Of a stretch of 64,000 nucleotides of DNA, positions 21,898 to 29,761 are shown one piece after another. Location: contig CAINGK010000057.1 in assembly GCA_903848465.1 (NCBI GenBank), positions 1-64,000 on the forward strand, in the 5' to 3' direction. Every line of letters begins with the position of its first letter. The first letter of the stretch is position 1. The notes below the pieces were generated by a model. That model searched no databases and was not told the origin of the DNA. It saw only the letters and a program-made list of their open reading frames with translations. The translations under genes were made by a program, and so were the position numbers. The stretch comes from an uncultured Verrucomicrobiota bacterium. GTDB lineage: Bacteria; Verrucomicrobiota; Verrucomicrobiia; Verrucomicrobiales; Verrucomicrobiaceae.

Positions 21898-23249
21898 GGT
21901 GTGGCGGGTCGAAGGGTCAATTCCGCAGGCTCAGTGGTGAGCGGCACTTTGGAAATCGTGAACAGCTTGTTCGCATCCGCATTCACACTGCCCGATGCAA
22001 TCTCCTTCTCCTCGCGAACAAGCTGCCACCCGTAGCTTTTGCCAGCTTCCATTTTGAACTGCTGCAACCGCCGCAGCGTGATGTCAGCCGTCGCCGCATC
22101 CGGCATCAGTGGTGGTGTTTTGACCTTGGGATGTGCGATCCAGATCTGCATGCCAAATTCAGCAGGCGTGTCCTTCAGGCTCTTCCAGCGGAACCAGGCA
22201 TTGATCTGCCCTTCCTCATCAAACTCAGCGGGTACACCCAGCCACGGTGAACGTTGATCGCACGAAGCATGTGTGAAGACCGGATAGGCCTCGTTCTTGC
22301 GAATCTCCAGCCAGGGAAAAGCCAGTGCGACATCGCAGATCGGATACTTGGCGATGATTGAACTGAAGGTCGTATGGCCAAACGGCCCCCAGCTCAGCAC
22401 CAGTGGCAAACGCTTGTCCTGTGCGGCCTGCAGAAGCGCGGGCTGGGTTTTGGACCAGTTGTCTTTCTGGGAGGAAAAATCGACAATGACCGGCGGATCT
22501 GGCAAGCCTACATACCCAAACCCACCCGTGCGCGCTGCTGCATATTCAGTTCCCGCAGGCACATCGGGCCGGATCGCCGCAAAAACCTCGCCATGCGGCA
22601 TCCCCAGACCCAGCGTGCCGCACCCTCCCATCGACACCCCGCAAAGGTAGATGCGGTTGCGGTCCACATGGCAGCGTGATGCCACCCATTCGATGGTATC
22701 CAGCACCCGCCGTTCAGCCGGCGGCACCGCATTCGGCTGCTTCACAATATCGCGCCTGATCTGCCCCCAGCCCCACCACTCCGCATTCGTTGAGCTGAGA
22801 TAGAGCGAATAAAAATCGTCCGGCGAATTCGTCATCACCTTCGTCGGATCTTCGCGGTTCTCGATCTGCCGACCAAGACACGCAAAGCCCACATAGTCAT
22901 AGGCGGTCCGATTCGCCGAATGCAGCACCACGCACAGCGGTGCATTTTCACGCGGGTTCTTGGGCGAGACGAGATAAAAGCAGTTGTGGTTCTGCTGCTT
23001 CACCCCGGTTTCCTGATCCGGCGGCACGTCCCAGTTCTCCGTCGCAGGATACCCCCACCCTTCGCGCGGCCCATGCGTGAAGCGCTCAATGACCCGCCCA
23101 TCCTGCGTCCGCTTTGTCGTATTGCTGGCATCTGGCAGCGGCGGCCACACATCGGCAGACTGCGCCCCCGCTGCGAAAAGCAACAAAGCCAGCGCTAGCC
23201 TTCCAAACAAGGAAGGCAGTGAATGCGAATGCATGCGGGGCGTGGTCAT
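21894..23249 (-). CDS. Secreted alpha/beta hydrolase (carbohydrate esterase/PHB depolymerase-like)
   Basis: This 451-residue protein has a signal region (LFGRLALALLLFAAGAQSADV). The hydrolase core has NAPLCVVLHSANRTAYD, then NRIYLCGVSMGGCGTLGLG with the nucleophile Ser in GxSxG, and WGPFGHTTF with a likely catalytic His. A C-terminal beta domain follows. It lies between the DUF1592 gene (two bases away) and the GH5-like gene (four-base overlap), which suggests a joint role in removing ester groups from a polysaccharide. Confidence 0.78.
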   Translation of the reverse strand: MTTPRMHSHSLPSLFGRLALALLLFAAGAQSADVWPPLPDASNTTKRTQDGRVIERFTHGPREGWGYPATENWDVPPDQETGVKQQNHNCFYLVSPKNPRENAPLCVVLHSANRTAYDYVGFACLGRQIENREDPTKVMTNSPDDFYSLYLSSTNAEWWGWGQIRRDIVKQPNAVPPAERRVLDTIEWVASRCHVDRNRIYLCGVSMGGCGTLGLGMPHGEVFAAIRPDVPAGTEYAAARTGGFGYVGLPDPPVIVDFSSQKDNWSKTQPALLQAAQDKRLPLVLSWGPFGHTTFSSIIAKYPICDVALAFPWLEIRKNEAYPVFTHASCDQRSPWLGVPAEFDEEGQINAWFRWKSLKDTPAEFGMQIWIAHPKVKTPPLMPDAATADITLRRLQQFKMEAGKSYGWQLVREEKEIASGSVNADANKLFTISKVPLTTEPAELTLRPATP

Positions 23250-23251
23250 GA

Positions 23252-25663
23252 CTAGCGTTTCAAAAACAGCGGACTGGTGACAAGTGATTCAATGAGTGAG
23301 GCCAGCTTGTAGCCATCGGCCTTGGACTCTTCCGTGATGCGCTTCAAAGCTTCACGGTCTGAGAAATTCATGCCACGGCGCAGGGCGTAAGTGGCGAGCT
23401 TGTCAGTGACGGCGGCGGCAAACTTGTCCACGTCATCAAGCAGGATGTGTTTCAACGCGACGGAGTCGGCAAACGCACGCCCATCCGGCAGCACGCCGCT
23501 GGGGTCGAGCGTGGGATCAGCACCGGTGCCGTCCTTGATCGTCTCCACGGTGCGCCAGCGGCCAATGGCATCATAATTATCAAAGGCGATGCCGAGGGGA
23601 TCGATCTTGCTGTGGCAGGCGGTGCAGTTGGGATCTGAACGATGCAGTTCCAGCTTTTCCCGCACCGTCGTTTTTTTCGCCTTCGCATCCGGCGTGCTCA
23701 GCGCAGGCACGTTGGCAGGTGGCGGTGGTGGCGGCCTGCCGATGATGGATTCCAGCATCCACACACCGCGATGCACGGGACGGTGCCGCGTGCCATCGGA
23801 AGTAAGACTGAGCACCGAGGCCTGGGTGAGCAGCCCGCCGCGATGATCCTCCGGCTTGAGCACGATGCGCTGCAACTGATCACCACGAATCCCCTCGATC
23901 CCGTAGTGCATGGCCAGACGCTCATTGATCATCGTCCAGTCAGAGTCGAGAAACTCGCGCAGGCTGCCGTTGCGTTTCAGCACTTCATTGAAGAAGCCCT
24001 GCGTCTCCGCCACCATGCTCTGCTCCAAGTTTTCGTCGTAGTCGGGATACAGCTCTTTGTCCGGCGGGAACATGCCCACCTTGCGCAGTTGCAGCCACTG
24101 GCGCGGGAAGCTGTCGGCAAACTCCTGCGCCTTCGGATCACTCAGCATGCGGTGTACTTCGGCACGCAGCGTTTTCGCGTCATGCAGGCTGCCTTTTTTG
24201 GCAAGATCCAGCAGGTGCTCATCCGGCATCGAACTCCACAGGAAGTAGGACAAGCGGGAGGCGAGCTCGAAATCGCTGAGTGTGGGCGCAGCCTTCACCG
24301 CATCACCTTCTTCGAGATAGAGAAAACTCTTCGCGCACAGCACCGCCATGAGCCCGTTCTTCACCGCCACCTCAAATGAATCACCGAGTTCGAGGGATTT
24401 ATTCACCGGCTGCATCAGCCGCTCGATCTCCTTCGCCTGCACCGGTCTGCGCCAGGCACGCGTGGCAAACTGGGTCAGGATTTCGCGGGCGTCCTTGCTG
24501 CTGTAAATCTTCTGATGCGCCTTCGTCGGCCAGGAGTCAACGATGGGTCCATCCCATTCCACGGTGTCGATGATCAGCGTCGGCTGGATCGGTTTGAAGT
24601 CATCGTCCGTGAGCTTGAGCTGCCACGGCACGCGGCTGCGCGTGTTGGTGAAGGCGTTCGGCGTGCCGCTGTGGCGCGAGCGCCGGCCTTCAGGATTCGG
24701 CCCCGGCACGGAGTTGATGATGCGCACCGGGTACTTGCCCGCCACCAGATGCACTCGCGCCTCGACGGTGATGGGCTTGTCTTCCGGCGCATCGACATCC
24801 TGCTCGATCAACGTGGTGTTGATGCTGGACATGTACACCTTCAGGCGCGGCGCACGACCGCCTGCGGGGCGCAGCCCGCTGAGCTTCAGGCGCAGCAGGT
24901 AGTCGCCCGTGGTCTTGATCTCAATGTTCCAACTGTCCGTGGTATAGTTGCGCGGCACGATTTCGATCCGCACCTTGTCAGCAATGCCGCGTGCCTGGTA
25001 TTCCTCTTTGAATCCCTTCCAGCGCATATCAAAGGCCTCCCAGCGGATAACCTCGTGCTTGGGTTCGGGCCGCAGTGAAAGAGCTTCGTCCAGAATCGCA
25101 TCCGCAGCAGACAGGTATTTTTCAATATGCGCAGGCGAGAGCGTCAGCACCGAGCCGATGCGCTCAAAGCCCTTCCAGTCTGGATCTTCCGGCAGACCGG
25201 TCGGCGCTTTGACATCAAAGTTCACTCCCAGCAGATCACGGATCGTATTGCCATACTCATCACGCGTCAGCTTGCGAAACGCCACACGCTCGCCCGCCGA
25301 AGACTGCCGCACGGTTTCTGCTTCACGCAGTTGCAGCAGGATCCAGTCTGCCACGCGCGAGATCTCCTCCGGCTTCGGCCTTGTCTCGTCCTCCGGCGGC
25401 ATGTCACCGGAGTTGATGCGGCTCATGATCTCCTCCCAATGCCCCATGATTTTCGGCGATTGCAGATCCACCCTGAGATTGTCCACCCGCAGATCCCCCT
25501 TCTGCTTTTTGGCGTCATGGCACTTGGTGCAGTGCTGTTGAAAAAACGGGCGCACCAGCCCTGTGAGATCACGCGATTCCGCCCCCATGAGTGCATGAGA
25601 GGCCAGAAGTGCAGAAGCGGTCAGCGCAGGGATCAGGAAGCGTATCATCTGTCTGGAGTTCAA
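23252..25663 (-). CDS. PVC-type secreted cytochrome with DUF1587/1592/1588/1585 domains
   Basis: This 803-residue protein has a signal peptide (LIPALTASALLASHALMGA). A planctomycete-type cytochrome domain with CTKCH near residue 45 is followed by the DUF1587 segment (FRKLTRDEYGNTIRDLLGVNFD), DUF1595, DUF1592 (FELASRLSYFLWSSMPDEHLL), DUF1588 (RGGLLTQASVLSLTSDGTRHRPVHRG, then CTACHSKIDPLGIAFDNYD) and DUF1585 at the C-terminus. It is probably an exported redox protein with the DUF1552 partner encoded three genes downstream. It is first in the operon. Confidence 0.9.
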   Translation of the reverse strand: MNSRQMIRFLIPALTASALLASHALMGAESRDLTGLVRPFFQQHCTKCHDAKKQKGDLRVDNLRVDLQSPKIMGHWEEIMSRINSGDMPPEDETRPKPEEISRVADWILLQLREAETVRQSSAGERVAFRKLTRDEYGNTIRDLLGVNFDVKAPTGLPEDPDWKGFERIGSVLTLSPAHIEKYLSAADAILDEALSLRPEPKHEVIRWEAFDMRWKGFKEEYQARGIADKVRIEIVPRNYTTDSWNIEIKTTGDYLLRLKLSGLRPAGGRAPRLKVYMSSINTTLIEQDVDAPEDKPITVEARVHLVAGKYPVRIINSVPGPNPEGRRSRHSGTPNAFTNTRSRVPWQLKLTDDDFKPIQPTLIIDTVEWDGPIVDSWPTKAHQKIYSSKDAREILTQFATRAWRRPVQAKEIERLMQPVNKSLELGDSFEVAVKNGLMAVLCAKSFLYLEEGDAVKAAPTLSDFELASRLSYFLWSSMPDEHLLDLAKKGSLHDAKTLRAEVHRMLSDPKAQEFADSFPRQWLQLRKVGMFPPDKELYPDYDENLEQSMVAETQGFFNEVLKRNGSLREFLDSDWTMINERLAMHYGIEGIRGDQLQRIVLKPEDHRGGLLTQASVLSLTSDGTRHRPVHRGVWMLESIIGRPPPPPPANVPALSTPDAKAKKTTVREKLELHRSDPNCTACHSKIDPLGIAFDNYDAIGRWRTVETIKDGTGADPTLDPSGVLPDGRAFADSVALKHILLDDVDKFAAAVTDKLATYALRRGMNFSDREALKRITEESKADGYKLASLIESLVTSPLFLKR

Positions 25664-25691
25664 ACGGCCACCACAGCGGCTTTGTACACCT

Positions 25692-25709
25692 CCCCCGAAT
25701 GTTCGGGGG
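25692..25709. promoter_or_regulatory. 18-bp palindrome between divergent operons
   Basis: CCCCCGAA and TTCGGGGG flank a TG centre, between the DUF1592 operon (minus) and the sensor kinase gene (plus). It could be an operator for one or both promoters, for example a binding site of the adjacent response regulator. No T-run makes it a terminator. Confidence 0.45.
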
Positions 25710-25769
25710 CTGCTATGGCAGTAGAACAGAGTGGCAGTGCGGCGCCAGCCTCGCTAGGCTCTGCCCATC

Positions 25770-27743
25770 GTGCGGCACCTCCTCCATCAATGCCTTGGCG
25801 TTCTCCTGCTGCTGTGGGGCGGGACGGCCTGCGGCGAAGTGACGGCGTGGATTCCTGAAATGCGGGCGCTGGCGGCAGAGCGGGCGGTTTTGCAGCAGAA
25901 GCTCAGCACCATGCCCGCAGCACCGGAGGTGCAACTCACCCAGCGTCTGGGCTGGCACAGCGACTACTCCTCTTCGCCAGACAAGGCCGAATGGGTGGAG
26001 CTGAATCTGGGGCAGGCGCAGCAGATCGACGCCGTGGTGCTCATCGCCCCGCCGCCGAATGGAGCTGCCGTGGGCAAAGGCTACGGCTTCCCCCTGCGTT
26101 TTTATGTCGAGCTGCTGGATGAGGGCGAGGACAATGAGCGCACGATCATCGCCGACTACACCGACGCAGACTTTCCCAATCCAGGGCTGCTACCCGTGGT
26201 GATCCCAGCGGGCGGCAGCATGGCGCAAAAGGTGCGCATCACCGCGACTCGACTATGTACCACGGGCGAACGCAGCTTCTGTGCTTTGGGTGAAGTGATG
26301 CTGCTGCAGGGAAAACAAAACCTCGGCGCGCACTTGGAGGCCATCGGCCCCAATGCAGTGCGTGCCAGCAGCAGCCAGGGCACACGGCCTGACTGGGGTC
26401 GCATCAATCTCGTGGATGGTCACACGGTGCTCGGGCCGCCGCTAGGCACGCGCCACAGCCCCACTCTCGGCTTTCGCAGTGTGCCCACCAGCGAAGGCCG
26501 CCCCTACACTAACCCCTGGGTGGAAATTGATCTCGGCACCGTCAGGCCCATCGACGAAATCCGCCTCTTCCCCTCTCATCCGCCCCAGTTTTCCCACAGC
26601 CATGGCTACGGCTTTCCAGTGCATTACCAGATTGAGTTGCGCGAGGAGGACAATGACGAGCCACGCATCCTCCCTTCCCCGCAGTCCGGCAGCTACAACG
26701 CCCTGCCGGGAGACAACGTGGTGACTCTGGTCGGTGCCCACCGCGCCCGTTTTGTACGCCTGCAGGTGCTGGATCCCCATGTGAGCAATGGTGCCGTCGT
26801 GCTGGCCATGGCGGAGATGCAGGTGTGGTCCGAAGGCAAAAACATCGCCCTCGGCTGCGATGTGAATTCACCCGATTCCACCGAACGGGACGGCTGGTCC
26901 CGTGCGGCGCTGGTGGACGGCTTCGCCAGCGGTGCAGACATCGTGGACTGGCCCGGCTGGCTTGCAGCCCTGTCTCAGCGGCGCGAGCTGGAGTACCAGC
27001 TCGGATTGATCGAGAAGCAGCGTGAGCGCGTCACGCAGCACTGGCAGCGCATCGTGGTAGGACTGCTCATCAGCGTGGTCGCGGCGGTCGTCGTCGTTTT
27101 GCTCCTGTGGCTGCGGCGGCAGCGGCAGAACCGGCGGGAGGAGCTGGAGCGCCTGCGTGAGCGCATCGCGCAGGATTTGCATGACGAGATCGGCAGCAGC
27201 CTGGGCAGCATCGCACTCATCGCGCAGGATTTGCTGGCCGCAGAGGGGCAGAGCGGTCAGTCCCGTGTAGACCTCACTGAGATCAAAGACATCGCCGCTG
27301 AAACCGTGGACGCCATGCGCGACATCACCCGCCTCATGCAAAGTGAGCGCTACGGGACTGACGATCTTCCCACGCTCCTGCGCGAAACCGCCGACCGCAT
27401 GCTGCGCGGCATCCAGCACACGCTTGATCTCGACGACCACGCCCAGACACGCCGCCTTTCCGTGGACCGCCAGCGTGATCTCATGCTGATGTTCAAGGAA
27501 GTGCTGCACAACATCACACGCCACGCCGCCGCTACTGAGGTGCACATCTCCCTCACGCAGACTCACAATGACCTCGTCCTCACCATCCGCGACAACGGCC
27601 ACGGCTTCGACACCACCGCGAAACACACCGGCATGGGCCTCACCAACCTGCACCGCCGTGCCGCCAAACACCAAGGCCGCACCGACATCACCTCTTCTCC
27701 TCAAGGTACCCTCCTGACCCTCACCCTGCCGCTCCATGCCTGA
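25770..27743 (+). CDS. Sensor histidine kinase with two extracellular discoidin-like domains
   Basis: This 657-residue protein starts at GTG. A signal segment is followed by two F5/8 type C-like (galactose-binding) domains at about residues 50-190 and 205-370 (WVELNLGQAQQIDAVVLIAP; WVEIDLGTVRPIDEIRLFPS). One membrane helix (IVVGLLISVVAAVVVVLLLW, about 430-450) leads to a NarL-type kinase: RIAQDLHDEIGSSLGSIALI with the phosphorylated His, FKEVLHNITRHAAAT, and DNGHGFD with GMGLTNLHRRA for ATP binding. It probably senses a carbohydrate outside the cell. The gene overlaps the response regulator by eight bases. Confidence 0.9.
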   Translation: MRHLLHQCLGVLLLLWGGTACGEVTAWIPEMRALAAERAVLQQKLSTMPAAPEVQLTQRLGWHSDYSSSPDKAEWVELNLGQAQQIDAVVLIAPPPNGAAVGKGYGFPLRFYVELLDEGEDNERTIIADYTDADFPNPGLLPVVIPAGGSMAQKVRITATRLCTTGERSFCALGEVMLLQGKQNLGAHLEAIGPNAVRASSSQGTRPDWGRINLVDGHTVLGPPLGTRHSPTLGFRSVPTSEGRPYTNPWVEIDLGTVRPIDEIRLFPSHPPQFSHSHGYGFPVHYQIELREEDNDEPRILPSPQSGSYNALPGDNVVTLVGAHRARFVRLQVLDPHVSNGAVVLAMAEMQVWSEGKNIALGCDVNSPDSTERDGWSRAALVDGFASGADIVDWPGWLAALSQRRELEYQLGLIEKQRERVTQHWQRIVVGLLISVVAAVVVVLLLWLRRQRQNRREELERLRERIAQDLHDEIGSSLGSIALIAQDLLAAEGQSGQSRVDLTEIKDIAAETVDAMRDITRLMQSERYGTDDLPTLLRETADRMLRGIQHTLDLDDHAQTRRLSVDRQRDLMLMFKEVLHNITRHAAATEVHISLTQTHNDLVLTIRDNGHGFDTTAKHTGMGLTNLHRRAAKHQGRTDITSSPQGTLLTLTLPLHA

Positions 27744-28377
27744 CACCATCCACCTCTGGATCATCGAAGACCACAAGACCTACGGCGAGCGCCTGGCCCG
27801 TGCCTTGAATCGTCTCGAAGGCATCGACTGCACGCAGCGCTTCACGGCTTGCGAAGATGCCTTTGCCGCGCTCACCACGGAACCACCGCCGCAGGTGCTG
27901 CTGCTGGATGTCGGCCTGCCAGGTGTGAGCGGCCTCGAAGGCATCACACGCCTGCGCCAGCTTGCACCCAATGCAGCCATCGTGATTCTTACCGTGTTTG
28001 AAGAGGACGATAAAATCTTCCGCGCCATCTGCGCCGGTGCCGCCGGGTACCTTCTCAAAACCTCCAGCACCGACGACATCGCCGCTGCCATTCGCAGCGC
28101 TGCCGCTGGCGGCTCCCCCATCAATCCCCACATCGCCCGCCGCGTATTGGAGATGTTCTCCAAAGCCAACGCGCCGCACAAGGACTACGGCCTCACCCCG
28201 CGTGAGCTGGACATCTTGAAGCTGCTCGTCAGCGGCAGCACCATCAAAGACGCCGCCGCCCAGCTCGGCATCGGTTATTACACCGCAGATGAGTACATCC
28301 GCAGCGTGTATGTGAAGCTGCAGGTGCGGAGTCGGGGCAGCGCCATCGCCAAGGCCGTGAAGGAAGGGCTGGTGTAA
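27736..28377 (+). CDS. NarL/LuxR-family response regulator
   Basis: This 213-residue regulator has a receiver domain: IEDHKTYGERLARAL, LLLDVGLPGVSG with the phosphorylated Asp, VILTVFEEDDKIF, and the conserved Lys in YLLKTSS. A LuxR-type helix-turn-helix follows: GLTPRELDILKLLVSGSTIKDAAAQLG. It is the cognate partner of the overlapping kinase gene. A likely target is the adjacent secreted-protein operon. Confidence 0.93.
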   Translation: MPDTIHLWIIEDHKTYGERLARALNRLEGIDCTQRFTACEDAFAALTTEPPPQVLLLDVGLPGVSGLEGITRLRQLAPNAAIVILTVFEEDDKIFRAICAGAAGYLLKTSSTDDIAAAIRSAAAGGSPINPHIARRVLEMFSKANAPHKDYGLTPRELDILKLLVSGSTIKDAAAQLGIGYYTADEYIRSVYVKLQVRSRGSAIAKAVKEGLV

Positions 28378-28402
28378 GGGGGGGCGGAGCCTGGTCGGCA
28401 GG

Positions 28403-28473
28403 AGAGGGATCATCTTGATCCCTCTGCGCTCCGCTGCGGTGATCATTCTCAAACGGGGATCAAGATGATCCCC
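28403..28473. repeat. Two GGATCA-type palindromes downstream of the response regulator
   Basis: 28403-28425 is a 10-bp inverted repeat around TCT (AGAGGGATCA and its complement). 28455-28473 is a similar GGGGATCA-AGA-TGATCCCC. The first sequence occurs again, identical over 23 bases, at 32256-32278. They may end transcripts from both sides or be mobile repetitive palindromes. Confidence 0.7.
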
Positions 28474-28503
28474 CTCCTCCAATCCAGTTGCGGCGCAACT
28501 GGG

Positions 28504-29727
28504 CTACTTCAAACACGACCCCACCACTTCCTTCCAAATCGCGTAACCCTTTGCATTCATGTGCAGTTGGTCGGCGAGGAAGATGTCGGGCTTGGGCTTC
28601 CCATCAGCCCCGAGCATGTGCGGATGGACGTTGATGAACTGTAGGCGCGGATCGGTCTTGGTAAACTCCTCCACGAGGCGGTTGGTCTCGGTCACCTTTT
28701 CGGTCTGGCTCCAGCGTTTCGGATTGGGCGCGCTGGAGATGTAGCTGATGCGGCACTCCGGCAGCGCCGCATGCACCTTGGCCACGAAGGCTTTGAAATC
28801 CGCAAACACCCGCTGCGGAGTTTTGCCAGCGTTGATGTCATTGCCGCCGGCATACATCACCACCTGCCGAGGCTGGTACTTGATGACGAGGAGGTGGGCG
28901 TAGTTGAAGGAATCAAACACCTCGGAGCCGCCAAAGCCACGGTTCATCACCGGCAGATCGGGGAAATCAGTCGCCAGGGTCTTCCACATGCGAATGCTGG
29001 AACTGCCGGTGAAGACAATGGGGCGCTCTGGCGGTGCCTTTTGCGCATCCTGCTTCCCAAAGGCCAGCATCTCCTTCTGCCAGCGGATGGCGGAGGTGAC
29101 GACATCGTAACCGGCCTCGCTGAAGTGCAGTTTGTCCTCGACGTAAAGTTCGGGGCGCGGCGTGCCGTCCGCGCCGAGCAGCAGCGAAAACACCTCGATG
29201 AAATCGAGCCTCTGCTTCGCGCAGGAGGCGGCGATCAGGGCGTTGGCCTGTTTGACCTGCTCCACTTCGGACCAGCGTGAGACCGATGGCGGAATCGAGA
29301 TGAAAGCGATGGCAGTTTTTGGCAGCGCCGTTTTTACCTTCGTCACGAAAGCCTCAAAGGACGCCAGCACCTCTTCCGGCGTCCGCCCGGCATGCAGGTC
29401 ATTGCCACCGGCATTGAGGTAAATCTGCTTCGGCTGGTATTTGATGACACAGCGCTCGGCGTAATGCACCACGTCACTGAGCTGCGAGCCGCCGAAGCCG
29501 CGATTGAGCACCGGCAGGTTTTTAAACCGCTCCGGCAGCGACTGCCAGCGCCGGATATTGGACGCGCCAACGAACACCACGGCGTCCTTCGGCGGCGCTT
29601 GGGCGGCATCGGCGGCTGCAAAGGCCAGGATGTCCTTTTCAAAGCGTGCCGGGTCGGCCGGTTTGGCGGCATAGGCCCAGGCGGAAGTCAGCAAAAAGAA
29701 AAGGACAACAAATTGACGATAATTCAT
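28504..29727 (-). CDS. Secreted tandem SGNH/GDSL hydrolase (two domains)
   Basis: This protein of about 407 residues starts MNYRQFVVLFFLLTSAWAYA, a signal peptide, at 29727. Two copies of an SGNH unit follow: DAVVFVGASNIRRWQSL, NRGFGGSQLSDVVHYAERC, YLNAGGNDL, KLHFSEAGYDV, then RPIVFTGSSSIRMWKTL, NRGFGGSEVFDSFNYAHLL, MYAGGNDI, QLHMNAKGYAIW. In the first copy the nucleophile position reads GAS and in the second GSS. Both have the Gly, Asn and Asp-x-x-His blocks. An esterase acting on acetylated polysaccharide is likely. The start lies next to the divergent glgX gene. Confidence 0.85.
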   Translation of the reverse strand: MNYRQFVVLFFLLTSAWAYAAKPADPARFEKDILAFAAADAAQAPPKDAVVFVGASNIRRWQSLPERFKNLPVLNRGFGGSQLSDVVHYAERCVIKYQPKQIYLNAGGNDLHAGRTPEEVLASFEAFVTKVKTALPKTAIAFISIPPSVSRWSEVEQVKQANALIAASCAKQRLDFIEVFSLLLGADGTPRPELYVEDKLHFSEAGYDVVTSAIRWQKEMLAFGKQDAQKAPPERPIVFTGSSSIRMWKTLATDFPDLPVMNRGFGGSEVFDSFNYAHLLVIKYQPRQVVMYAGGNDINAGKTPQRVFADFKAFVAKVHAALPECRISYISSAPNPKRWSQTEKVTETNRLVEEFTKTDPRLQFINVHPHMLGADGKPKPDIFLADQLHMNAKGYAIWKEVVGSCLK

Positions 29728-29761
29728 GGCAGCATGGCAAACGTTGTGCGTTGTGGGTCTC

